Assembly (NCBI GenBank): GCA_028289065.1
Contig: JAQGHA010000007.1
Coordinates: 1-47,334 of the forward strand
Direction: 5' to 3'
Source of the DNA: Candidatus Saccharimonadota bacterium
GTDB lineage: Bacteria; Patescibacteriota; Saccharimonadia; Saccharimonadales; Saccharimonadaceae
Length of the DNA stretch: 47,334 nt
The notes beneath the pieces were generated by a model. That model worked only from the letters and a program-made list of their open reading frames with translations. It was not told the DNA's origin and ran no database searches. How positions within the stretch are numbered: the first letter of the stretch is position 1; every line of letters begins with the position of its first letter. Both the position numbers and the translations under genes were made by a program. Positions 6,677 to 13,359 of the stretch are shown in pieces.

Positions 6677-6925
6677 ATGAACACAAAGACCTACCAGAAT
6701 AAGCCTCTAGTAATCACTCTCTCGGTAATCTTTATCCTGTCTATATTCTTTATTGTGGGTGACAGGGTATACAGCTCTAACGCAAAGCGAGATTGCTTCA
6801 CAAAGGCACGTTCTGCATTAGGTATTAGTACTGGTGAAAAATTGAAACTTGGCGAAAGCGCAACCGCTGCAGTTGCGTACTCAACCTACAACGATATGTG
6901 CTTGGCAAATGAATATGGACTCTAA
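6677..6925 (+). CDS. Small single-pass membrane protein
   Basis: 82 residues. A hydrophobic segment (about 12-30, TLSVIFILSIFFIVGDRVY) is followed by a soluble extracellular-type part with two Cys (about 39 and 75). Promoter TTGACT-N17-TACATT is followed by 6 nt and the ATG, so the message is predicted leaderless and under the XRE operators. It overlaps the next small ORF by 11 bp, forming a compact three-gene unit with the FtsK-like ATPase. No family is recognised. Confidence 0.65.
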   Translation: MNTKTYQNKPLVITLSVIFILSIFFIVGDRVYSSNAKRDCFTKARSALGISTGEKLKLGESATAAVAYSTYNDMCLANEYGL

Positions 6926-7007
6926 GCACAGTTCCGAGGACCTGCGGTCCCTTGTTGAATACTTCAAGATACTAATTGAGATTGACCAGCGCATCAATCA
7001 CTCATGA
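6915..7007 (+). CDS. 30-residue ORF, translationally coupled
   Basis: ATG at 6915, stop TGA at 7005-7007. The peptide begins MDSKHSSEDLRSL and continues VEYFKILIEIDQRINHS, predicted to be one amphipathic helix. Its start lies inside the end of the upstream gene, and its stop overlaps the ATG of the ATPase gene as ATGA. That overlap pattern favours a real gene, or a coupling ORF that delivers ribosomes to the ATPase start. No family is recognised. Confidence 0.45.
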   Translation: MDSKHSSEDLRSLVEYFKILIEIDQRINHS

Positions 7008-7594
7008 ATATTACGTCGGCTGATTACTTTACCTTTAATGTAAACTACTCTCTACTTTTGTTAGGCCAGACAGGCTCAGGTAAGAGTTTCCTTGTAGAAA
7101 GGCTCATAGCTAGCCGCCTAGCAGCCTTAGACCCTAAGAAGATACAGTTCGCCATATTTGATCTGAAGCAATGCTTTTCTTCGTCATTAGACATTAAGCC
7201 AGAGTATCTACTATTTGATATAGAGCGTAACGGTGATGAAAAGACATTTCAGAGACTAGAGGACCTTGCACAGCTTTGTACTGAACGAGTTCTTAGTCAC
7301 AGCACCCAACCTCAAGTCTTTATATACATAGAAGAGAATGACTTGGCTCGTATGGACCAGGAGCGCTTCGATAAGGCGATTCTCACTATCAACAGGGATG
7401 CTCGTAGAACAAACATGAAGCTTATCTACTCAACCTCAAGTCCGAGTGGTTCAAGTGTCTCAGAAGGCCTGAGGGATAGTTTTGAGTTAATTCTTGCGGG
7501 GCCACTACTTATGACAGACCATGATGTCCTCAGGTTGCCGTACACTGCTCACTTGAAGCCGTTGTCTTTTGTTGTTACTGAGAACCGTTCTTAA
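7004..7594 (+). CDS. Minimal FtsK/HerA-like ATPase
   Basis: 196 residues, the size of a lone motor core. Walker A is GQTGSGKS (21-28) and Walker B is VFIYIEEND (105-113). The following block INRDARRTNMKLIYSTSSPS matches the FtsK/SpoIIIE pattern of a sensor strand ending in an (A/S)T-x-x-P segment. There are no membrane segments, no gamma DNA-reading domain and no HAS extension. In this family the motor moves DNA, or acts in conjugation or packaging. Here it lies in a mobile element behind a small membrane protein, so it may help transfer or copy the element. The start is fixed by the ATGA overlap with the preceding ORF. Confidence 0.75.
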   Translation: MNITSADYFTFNVNYSLLLLGQTGSGKSFLVERLIASRLAALDPKKIQFAIFDLKQCFSSSLDIKPEYLLFDIERNGDEKTFQRLEDLAQLCTERVLSHSTQPQVFIYIEENDLARMDQERFDKAILTINRDARRTNMKLIYSTSSPSGSSVSEGLRDSFELILAGPLLMTDHDVLRLPYTAHLKPLSFVVTENRS

Positions 7595-7708
7595 GGAACC
7601 AATCAAAGATAGGTAGTTTCTTTAAAACGAAGGACTAGGATTCCGTTCATAACATTAACAAATATAAAGCTCGAGTTTTTGCGCGATTTTTGCTAATCTA
7701 GATACAGG

Positions 7709-8770
7709 ATGATAAAGCAAAAGCAAAAAATTAAGGTTGTTGACCTATTCTGCGGAATTGGTGGCTTGACACATGGTCTTCAACTAGAAGGCTTTAACGT
7801 TGTAGCGGGTATAGATAACGATGTGACATGTAAATTTGGCTATGAAGCAAATAACAAAGCTCGATTTGTAGCCAACGACATCTCTAACGTCAGCTCTTCT
7901 GAGATATCTGAGATGTTCAAAGGAGCTGACATTAAAGTTCTCGTTGGTTGTGCGCCGTGTCAGCCATACTCAGGTCTTAATCGAAAGGGTCCAACCGAAG
8001 ATAAGATGACGCCTCTTAAGAAGTTCGGGGAATACGTTGCTACCCTGAAGCCGGAAATTGTTTCTATGGAAAACGTAAGAGGTTTGGCAAAAGAAAATAA
8101 GTACCCAGTATTTCAAGAGTTTCTACAAACACTCACGGACCACGGGTACCAGTACGAGTACGTCATCGTAGATACTTCTGATTACGGAATTCCCCAAAAA
8201 AGGCACAGGCTTGTCTTACTAGCCTCACGTCTTGGACCTATCTCACTGATAGCACCTACGCATACAACTGCGAAAGTCACAGTGAGGGACGCCATCTCGG
8301 ATTTACCCCCAATAGAAGACGGCGTCATTAGTGCCTTTGATCCACTACATCGTGCGGTAAAAATGAACGACCTAAATAAAAAGCGTATCAAAGCGACCCC
8401 CTCAGATGGCGGTGACGCCTCGGCATGGGATCGCTCGCTACTACCAGCCTGTTACCTTAAGGAGTCAGGAAAATCATACATGCATACCGTATACGGGCGT
8501 ATGCGATGGGACGAACCAGCCCCAACCATGACAACCAACTGTACAGGTTTGGGTAACGGCCGCTTTGGCCATCCAGAGCAGCACAGGGCTATTACACTGC
8601 GAGAGGCAGCACGTATACAAACCTTTCCTGATACATACAAGTTCACTGAGAACACCGAAAAAGTACCGACTACACACATCGCTAAATTCATTGGCAATGC
8701 GGTTCCAGTAGACCTTGGTCGTGTTATTGGCAAAAGCATTAGCCAACACCTGGCCTTGGCTGGATATTAA
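7709..8770 (+). CDS. DNA (cytosine-5)-methyltransferase
   Basis: 353 residues, full length. AdoMet motif I is VDLFCGIGG (11-19). The catalytic PCQ loop has Cys84 in GCAPCQPYSGLN. Motif VI is ENV (121-123) and motif VIII is QKRHR (163-167). The target-recognition region (about 190-285) is followed by REAARIQTFP and the closing motif IGNAVP. All elements of an active enzyme are present; the target sequence cannot be read. It is convergent with the Z1 gene and the two stop codons overlap in one TTAA. In known systems, C5 methylases next to Z1 proteins belong to restriction-type defence, and methylation would mark self DNA. Confidence 0.95.
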   Translation: MIKQKQKIKVVDLFCGIGGLTHGLQLEGFNVVAGIDNDVTCKFGYEANNKARFVANDISNVSSSEISEMFKGADIKVLVGCAPCQPYSGLNRKGPTEDKMTPLKKFGEYVATLKPEIVSMENVRGLAKENKYPVFQEFLQTLTDHGYQYEYVIVDTSDYGIPQKRHRLVLLASRLGPISLIAPTHTTAKVTVRDAISDLPPIEDGVISAFDPLHRAVKMNDLNKKRIKATPSDGGDASAWDRSLLPACYLKESGKSYMHTVYGRMRWDEPAPTMTTNCTGLGNGRFGHPEQHRAITLREAARIQTFPDTYKFTENTEKVPTTHIAKFIGNAVPVDLGRVIGKSISQHLALAGY

Positions 8771-10911
8771 CTTTTATTGAAGATGTATGGATTCAGCGAT
8801 TCAGGGCCAACAATCGTTGGATAGTAGAAGCTCGTATCATCCCATTTACTCAACTTAGCGCCCTTCATTTTAGCAATGAACAAGGTCGGCTCTTTAGCTT
8901 TCTGCCAACGATTTAATTCACCGTTTTTACCACCAAAGTGAACACCATTGTCGATATATCCCCCGACCGTATCATCGGCTTTACGATCAGATTCACGCCA
9001 TTCCAACATAACAGTATCGTCTCCTAGCTGCTGTGCAAAGGTCTTCAAATAACTAGAAACATGCTTGTCGGACCAAGAGTTTGTCGCGTGAGTTTTTAAC
9101 GCCTTAGCAAGTCGTTGCGCGTCTTCTAACGAAATCTTTTTACTGTTCTTGGGTGAAGTTAGAAACTCAGGTGCCACTTGCTTCATGATTTTGTTCACAG
9201 CTGCCGTAACCTTGTCCGCCTCATCCTTCTTGTATACAGGATAATTTGGATAAATGGCACGACCCGGATATAAGACCTTCACCTTATCTGCATCAAGTAC
9301 GTTTGGACGAGTTGGCCTTAAGCCTACACCGGGCATTACCGTCTTTAAAAGTAAGGCACCTTTTTCATCAAAACCGTTCTGCTCGATGTACTTTCGCGCA
9401 TCTTCATCACCCTTATAAATCTCACGAAAACGCCTATAGAGTGTTCGTGACAAGAAGACACGAGTATATGCGAGTGTATCCTTACGATATCCAAACATTC
9501 GAGCATGCTGATACATGGTATCTGCCATCGAGTTCTTCGGAAGCCTTGTATAGTAAGTTACTAAGAGCTTCTTTATAGCCAGCCCTCGACCTACTGTATT
9601 GCCGCCAATCAAAAAGTTATATGATTTACTATAACGCATTTCATCATTTGTCGACTTAGCATTTACAGTGAATAGCTTCCGATGTAGGATACGTGTCTTT
9701 GCTTCTTTCAGAATGTCATCAAAGGACGGCGCATCCGTGCATGTCAGCAGAAGTTCATCGTACGCCTTCCTAAGCTGAGTAATAATTAAAGCGTTAGCTA
9801 CATCGTTCGGCGCCCTAAGCGCACCAATAATATTCGACACAAAGCCATCGACTAAATCTTTTACCGCTGAGTGATCGCTCTGCTTCACGCTAGTGTGACA
9901 AAGCATTTTGTACTCTTGCCATTTACCCGTAGTAATACCTATGGCAGTGGCTGATACGATAAAGAAACATACCGCAGCCTGAAGGCCTTCAGGTACTAAA
10001 CTTTCGTCTTCGTGCAGCTTAATATTCTCATTCTCATCCACAAGCCGAATGTATGGAACGTCAGCCGGTGATGACTCGCCGAAAAATACTTTTCCTCCAA
10101 CGTACTGCTCACCTGCTTCCAGCAAATGAACGAATGAAAGTCGCGAACGTGAGTCAGTATTTTGCAAAAAGATACCTTGCGGAGTACCCGTAACACTAAC
10201 AAATACCCCGTAAGGCATCACCTTACGTAACGAAACACTTTCGCTACTATGCACTAAGCTATGAATTGTGCTTGGTGGTGCTTCTGGGTCAGACTTCGAT
10301 CGCTTACCCGTATTGGTATCTAGTGTCGCTTGATCACCCTCATCATCGAAGATGATAGTGGGATACTTCTCGGCACCAATCTTAGTTAGAAACTCAGTAA
10401 GCTGCTGAAGTACTTGCGGGCCCTTTGAGCCTACTATTACAACACCAAAATCTTTATCCTCAAGTGCACGTGCAATATGCGCAGCTTCTGTAGTAAGCCC
10501 ATTACCCTTTAGGTCAGCCTTTGAGTAAATCTGTACCGTTGGCATTCCATCAATGAAGTCCTGGTGAGTTTGTCCTACTAGGCGGTTAATGTTCGAGGTC
10601 AAAATTACCGCGATACGGAAATGATTGTCGAGTGCTAATGCTGCTGTTAGAATCATTGCTCGAGTCTTGCCACTTTGAATGCGACCGTAGAGCAAGCCTA
10701 CTGGCGCCACATTAGTATTGTCGGTTACCTCACCGACTCCATCAACGCCAACGTATCCAGTGCCAACGGTTGTTTCGTATTTATCAACAATCGTGCGGAG
10801 GATATTTGTTGTGTTTTCCGTCATAGCTTCATGTTCCTCGCTACTCTCGTCTATTACCGAGAGTGCTTGCTGGAAGTGAGTTCCAGGTTGTATTTCTGCT
10901 GGTTTATTCAT
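8767..10911 (-). CDS. Z1-domain superfamily 2 helicase-like ATPase
   Basis: 714 residues. Walker A is GRIQSGKT (76-83), the DEAD-like box is FDDEGD (187-192) and the motif III-like step is TGTP (240-243). The Z1 signature follows in the 430-490 region: GGNTVGRGL, then MADTMYQHARMFGYR, with the Arg finger-like residues of the family. Known family context (C5 methylase, MORC/MutL-type ATPase, AIPR, PD-(D/E)XK proteins) points to restriction-type defence. Here only the methylase accompanies it, and no nuclease motif is visible in the C-terminal third. The gene appears to be transcribed with a ~311-nt leader from a perfect-consensus promoter at 11257-11229. Confidence 0.9.
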   Translation of the reverse strand: MNKPAEIQPGTHFQQALSVIDESSEEHEAMTENTTNILRTIVDKYETTVGTGYVGVDGVGEVTDNTNVAPVGLLYGRIQSGKTRAMILTAALALDNHFRIAVILTSNINRLVGQTHQDFIDGMPTVQIYSKADLKGNGLTTEAAHIARALEDKDFGVVIVGSKGPQVLQQLTEFLTKIGAEKYPTIIFDDEGDQATLDTNTGKRSKSDPEAPPSTIHSLVHSSESVSLRKVMPYGVFVSVTGTPQGIFLQNTDSRSRLSFVHLLEAGEQYVGGKVFFGESSPADVPYIRLVDENENIKLHEDESLVPEGLQAAVCFFIVSATAIGITTGKWQEYKMLCHTSVKQSDHSAVKDLVDGFVSNIIGALRAPNDVANALIITQLRKAYDELLLTCTDAPSFDDILKEAKTRILHRKLFTVNAKSTNDEMRYSKSYNFLIGGNTVGRGLAIKKLLVTYYTRLPKNSMADTMYQHARMFGYRKDTLAYTRVFLSRTLYRRFREIYKGDEDARKYIEQNGFDEKGALLLKTVMPGVGLRPTRPNVLDADKVKVLYPGRAIYPNYPVYKKDEADKVTAAVNKIMKQVAPEFLTSPKNSKKISLEDAQRLAKALKTHATNSWSDKHVSSYLKTFAQQLGDDTVMLEWRESDRKADDTVGGYIDNGVHFGGKNGELNRWQKAKEPTLFIAKMKGAKLSKWDDTSFYYPTIVGPESLNPYIFNKS

Positions 10912-10964
10912 TTATTTTTATTGCCGGTCCTTTACCGGATTAAATTAAATTGAACCAGGGGATT

Positions 10965-10992
10965 TTGACATCGCGAGCGTTTACGCTATTAT
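10965..10992 (+). promoter_or_regulatory. Promoter for a short antisense RNA
   Basis: TTGACA (10965-10970), 16-bp spacer, TATTAT (10987-10992), pointing away from the Z1 gene. No convincing coding sequence lies downstream before the terminator at 11046-11068. Confidence 0.7.
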
Positions 10993-10998
10993 TGATAT

Positions 10999-11068
10999 AT
11001 GGCTTATGGTGAAAACCATATGCAATAAATCGATTTACCGACAAGAAAGGACCGAAAGGTCTTTTTTT
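10999..11068 (+). ncRNA. Candidate ~70-nt antisense RNA opposite the Z1 leader
   Basis: Starts about 7 nt after the -10 box and ends at an intrinsic terminator. Hairpin 1 is TATGGT-GAAA-ACCATA (11005-11020), extended by two outer G-C pairs across a T-T mismatch. The terminator hairpin also has a GAAA loop. The whole RNA is complementary to the leader expected from the opposing promoter at 11257-11229. By analogy with counter-transcribed RNAs of plasmids and antisense control in some restriction systems, it could limit Z1 expression. This is inference from promoter, fold and geometry only. Confidence 0.55.
11046..11068 (+). terminator. Terminator of the antisense RNA
   Basis: Stem 11046-11053 with 11058-11065 around a GAAA loop (core GACC/GGTC), followed by Ts to 11068. 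On the other strand it leaves only a weak T stretch, so leader transcripts towards Z1 could pass. Confidence 0.7.
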
Positions 11069-11083
11069 GTTGGAGCGCGATGC

Positions 11084-11103
11084 TATACCTATGAATAGGT
11101 ATA
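11084..11103. repeat. Perfect inverted repeat in the Z1 leader region
   Basis: TATACCTA-TGAA-TAGGTATA, an 8-bp perfect palindrome with a 4-nt centre. It could be a regulator operator or an RNA hairpin in the leader. Its half sites do not match the XRE operators. Confidence 0.5.
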
Positions 11104-11228
11104 CTTAAAAGAACGTTTGCACAAATAAGTCGATTTACCGGATCTTGTCATGTGTGCTGGCGACAGGCTTCTGTCTGGCTGAAGTTTTGGACCCCCTGGC
11201 CACTTACCCTCACTTGCAGTTAACGGGG

Positions 11229-11257
11229 ATTATATCAGATGACTGGCACTCTGTCAA
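11229..11257 (-). promoter_or_regulatory. Perfect-consensus sigma-70-type promoter directed at the Z1 gene
   Basis: On the minus strand TTGACA (11257-11252), exactly 17 bp, TATAAT (11234-11229). Transcription would start near 11222 and run about 311 nt before the Z1 ATG at 10911. It lies just past the severed recombinase tail and has no long ORF directly after it. It is the strongest promoter match in the window. Confidence 0.8.
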
Positions 11258-11326
11258 TGCGAGTGCTAGCAGCATCAAAGTGCTACGAAGGTTCAAAAAC
11301 TTTCAGGCAGTACACTAAACCGCTGT

Positions 11327-11465
11327 CTAGTAGGTGTAGCTCGACTCCATTAAACTACTTGAGGCTACCTCAAGTTCGTAACTCCAATCTTGCACCGGGT
11401 TACTCATAAACCAATCGACAAGGGAGGGAAGATTTCGTTCAAAAAACCTCTCTTCTGCCCCACCA
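11327..11465 (-). pseudogene. Severed 3' end of the recombinase gene
   Basis: Reading the minus strand from the attR core, the frame that matches the recombinase (GGT GGG GCx) stays open for 42 codons after the shared GGA. It begins GGAEERFFERN, passes NPVQDWSYELE and ends MESSYTY before TAG at 11329-11327. In the integrated copy this frame has no start or upstream gene. In the excised circle it would be fused to the recombinase at 3820. It is therefore not a decayed gene but the displaced C-terminus of a functional one. Confidence 0.8.
11457..11465. other. attR core (GCCCCACCA)
   Basis: Second copy of the tRNA 3' end sequence, marking the right end of the element. The DNA to its right (AAAACTTATTTTAC...) is presumably the original sequence that followed the tRNA. 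Confidence 0.8.
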
Positions 11466-11599
11466 AAAACTTATTTTACAATATACATCAATATGAAAAA
11501 TTGAAGATATTACAATCTTCCTACCTCACCTATACTTAAACCATAAGCATACCTAGACATTTAAATCATTTTCCCCTACTATAGGGGCAAGGAGAGTCT

Positions 11600-12049
11600 A
11601 TGGGATTTATTGGAGCTAACTCAAATTTAAGTGGAGCGAGTGATGTCGCATTAAGCGCACCAGCGGATAATCATGTTTTGTCTTACAATTCAGCTACTAG
11701 CAAGTGGCGAAATGCCGTATTAAACGATATTATAAGTAATATCACAGGAGCATCGGGTGCCACTACGCTCAACCTAGCCATAGCAAATGTATTCAACGTT
11801 AACCTCACCGCAGCAGTAACTTTTAGTTTTGCAGGTGCAGTAAACGGTACTTCTTCGTCATTTGGTTTGCATATCACCCAAGGAAGTGGCGGTAACTATT
11901 CTGTGTCATGGCCGGCATCAGTGAAATGGCCCGATGGCACCGCCCCTACGCTTTCAACTCAAGCAGGATCTACGGATATTTTAGTATTTGAGTCCATTAA
12001 CGGTGGTACTACGTGGTTCGGTTCTTTCGTAGGCGCAAATTACTCGTAA
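11600..12049 (+). CDS. Phage tail-fibre-like / surface protein
   Basis: 149 residues. The N-terminal block DVALSAPADNHVLSYNSATSKWRN is the repeat seen in many phage tail-fibre and tail-spike proteins. The C-terminal half (NVNLTAAVTFSF, YSVSWPASVKWPDGTAPTLS, DILVFESINGGTTWFG) matches the beta-rich end domain found in the same proteins. AAGGAGAG lies just before the ATG, so this start is conventional. It stands alone next to the right end of the element, with no other tail or capsid gene, so it may be a cellular adhesin or a leftover. No signal peptide is visible. Confidence 0.65.
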   Translation: MGFIGANSNLSGASDVALSAPADNHVLSYNSATSKWRNAVLNDIISNITGASGATTLNLAIANVFNVNLTAAVTFSFAGAVNGTSSSFGLHITQGSGGNYSVSWPASVKWPDGTAPTLSTQAGSTDILVFESINGGTTWFGSFVGANYS

Positions 12050-12061
12050 CTATTCATCGGT

Positions 12062-12721
12062 CTACTGACCGTACTTATTGGCCAAAAGGCTGTAATCAAG
12101 AAAATTAACTGTACCATCCAAGTTAATATCGGCGCGGCCAAGCGAAGCACCTGATTGGTTATACTTTGATGCCAATTGGCTAAAGTCAAGAAAGTTAACA
12201 TTGCTGTTTTGGTCAATATCGGCAGCTAGATAAATAGTAATGCAATTATCACCCACGCCCTTTGGCGTACAACCAGTGTCACCGGTAAGAATAAGGCGAT
12301 CGACCACTACCCCCTGAGAAGAACCAATAAGTTTAAAAGTATGACTTGCAGCAGTTAAAGATACGTCGATGGGGGTACCGGTGCTGGTGGTACTAATCCA
12401 TCCAGTAGTATTGTTTGCAAAGTGGGTTGTTGCGCCACTTGTATAGGTTGGAACGTTTGAACCCCCGACGATATAACAAGTATTCCCATCAATTTCGAGT
12501 AAAAAGCTATCGTCAGTAGTATTCAAAGCTGCCATTCGCGCCCAAATACGGTAGGTACCGGCAGTAGAGACAGTACTTGTTTGGGTAACAGTGCCGTAGT
12601 CGCTACCAGGAGCCGTACACGCAACCGCCTGGGCTGAATCCACACTATAGATTGCGATACTTGAAGATACCACCAATGCGATGGCAAAAAAGTACGAAAG
12701 GTTTTTAATTCTTAACTTCAT
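12062..12721 (-). CDS. Secreted protein with carbohydrate-binding-like region and dockerin
   Basis: 219 residues. Signal peptide about 1-33 (KNLSYFFAIALVVSSSIAIY, then AQAVA). Residues ~35-150 look like a galactose-binding-fold carbohydrate-binding module (TAGTYRIWARM, SHTFKLIGSSQGVVVDRLILTG). The C-terminus is a type I dockerin of two calcium-loop repeats, DIDQNSNVNFLDFSQLASKY and DINLDGTVNFLDYSLLANKY. Dockerins bind cohesins, and two cohesin-like proteins follow immediately upstream in the same operon. Its start overlaps the end of the membrane-anchored cohesin gene by 17 bp, which implies coupled translation. Confidence 0.85.
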   Translation of the reverse strand: MKLRIKNLSYFFAIALVVSSSIAIYSVDSAQAVACTAPGSDYGTVTQTSTVSTAGTYRIWARMAALNTTDDSFLLEIDGNTCYIVGGSNVPTYTSGATTHFANNTTGWISTTSTGTPIDVSLTAASHTFKLIGSSQGVVVDRLILTGDTGCTPKGVGDNCITIYLAADIDQNSNVNFLDFSQLASKYNQSGASLGRADINLDGTVNFLDYSLLANKYGQ

Positions 12722-13334
12722 GATGGGCCCTTTTCTTTTTTACTTTTGTTCTTAAGATGTTCCACAGTAAGCCAAGTAGAACTATAAACACTATAGTAGT
12801 GATGGCAGAAAACAGCCATACAGTAGTTTTTTCATTAGTATCGAACTGTAGTTGTGGGTTGGTGGCAATGCCATCATTGGCTGCATTACCTTCGCTTATT
12901 TTGAGGTTTGCGTTGTCATCTTTCAAGGAGGTAAACGTCACCGAAGCAACTTTCACGTCGCCCTTAACTGTTTCGCCACCCAACTTTGCAACTTGAACCG
13001 TTACGGTATCGTCTTTTACGACAGGCGGGATGTATGATCCAAATGGAGAATTTTCATTATCAATTGATTTATAAGCCAACTGGCTAGCATCGTAATTAAT
13101 TGTTGCTGTAACAGTATCGATAGGTTCCTCTGAGGAGATTTGAATAGTTGCCGTAACATCAGTGCCTTTTTTTATTGCAAAGGTTGAGGAATCGAGTGAT
13201 AAGGTGCTTGCTTTCTCGGTATTGGTACTCAATTGTCGCCAAAGTAAGCTAGTATACAAAGCTAGCCCTATAAAGGCCATGGCTACTATCGCAATAACAA
13301 TAGGAACTAGTTTCGGTCGCCTAAAATGTGCCAT
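12705..13334 (-). CDS. Membrane-anchored cohesin-like protein
   Basis: 209 residues. An N-terminal membrane segment (about 12-32) may act as signal anchor. A cohesin-like beta-sandwich (about 45-160) contains the pattern KKGTDVTATIQISS, IDTVTATINYDASQLAYKSI and VKVASVTFTSL. A second membrane segment (about 175-196, LFSAITTIVFIVLLGLLWNIL) is followed by a basic KVKKKRAHH tail. It could hold the dockerin protein encoded next to it on the cell surface. An AAGGAT ribosome site lies before the ATG. Confidence 0.8.
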   Translation of the reverse strand: MAHFRRPKLVPIVIAIVAMAFIGLALYTSLLWRQLSTNTEKASTLSLDSSTFAIKKGTDVTATIQISSEEPIDTVTATINYDASQLAYKSIDNENSPFGSYIPPVVKDDTVTVQVAKLGGETVKGDVKVASVTFTSLKDDNANLKISEGNAANDGIATNPQLQFDTNEKTTVWLFSAITTIVFIVLLGLLWNILRTKVKKKRAHHEVKN

Positions 13335-13359
13335 AGGTATTACTTGTTATCCTTCATAA

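Larger units (their letters stand above)
10931..11143. repeat. Three TTTACCG(GAT) repeats about 100 bp apart
   Basis: Copies begin at 10931, 11034 and 11134. Copies 2 and 3 share the longer block AATAA(A/G)TCGATTTACCG (11024-11040 and 11124-11140), exactly 100 bp apart. Copies 1 and 3 share TTTACCGGAT. Copy 1 lies inside a CCGGT/ACCGG inverted repeat (10924-10938) close to the Z1 start. They may be protein-binding sites or RNA-pairing sites in the Z1 leader. Confidence 0.6.
3827..11465. mobile_element. 7.6-kb integrative element in a tRNA gene carrying a methylase/Z1 module
   Basis: Bounded by direct copies of GCCCCACCA 7,630 bp apart. Content in order: large serine recombinase, a 49-residue protein, an unknown protein with a C-terminal helix-turn-helix-like stretch, XRE regulator, small membrane protein, 30-residue ORF, FtsK-like ATPase, C5 DNA methyltransferase, Z1 ATPase, then a non-coding control region and the severed 3' end of the recombinase gene. 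The in-frame continuation of the recombinase at the far core is strong evidence for both ends. No conjugation or capsid genes are seen, so it is probably a small integrative (perhaps mobilisable) defence island. Confidence 0.85.

Noticed and set aside
10931-11143. CRISPR-like array from the TTTACCG repeats
   Set aside because: Only three short, unequal copies at 100-bp spacing and no cas genes; better seen as regulatory repeats.
11239-11409. 56-codon ORF on the plus strand (begins MTGTLSMRV)
   Set aside because: It runs antisense to the displaced recombinase tail, which explains its openness, and has no ribosome site or family likeness.
11141-11465. Possible tmRNA or other structured RNA ending in CCACCA
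   Set aside because: No matching 5' acceptor strand, T arm or tag ORF could be drawn. The CCACCA end is explained as the attR copy of the tRNA and the sequence before it as recombinase coding DNA.
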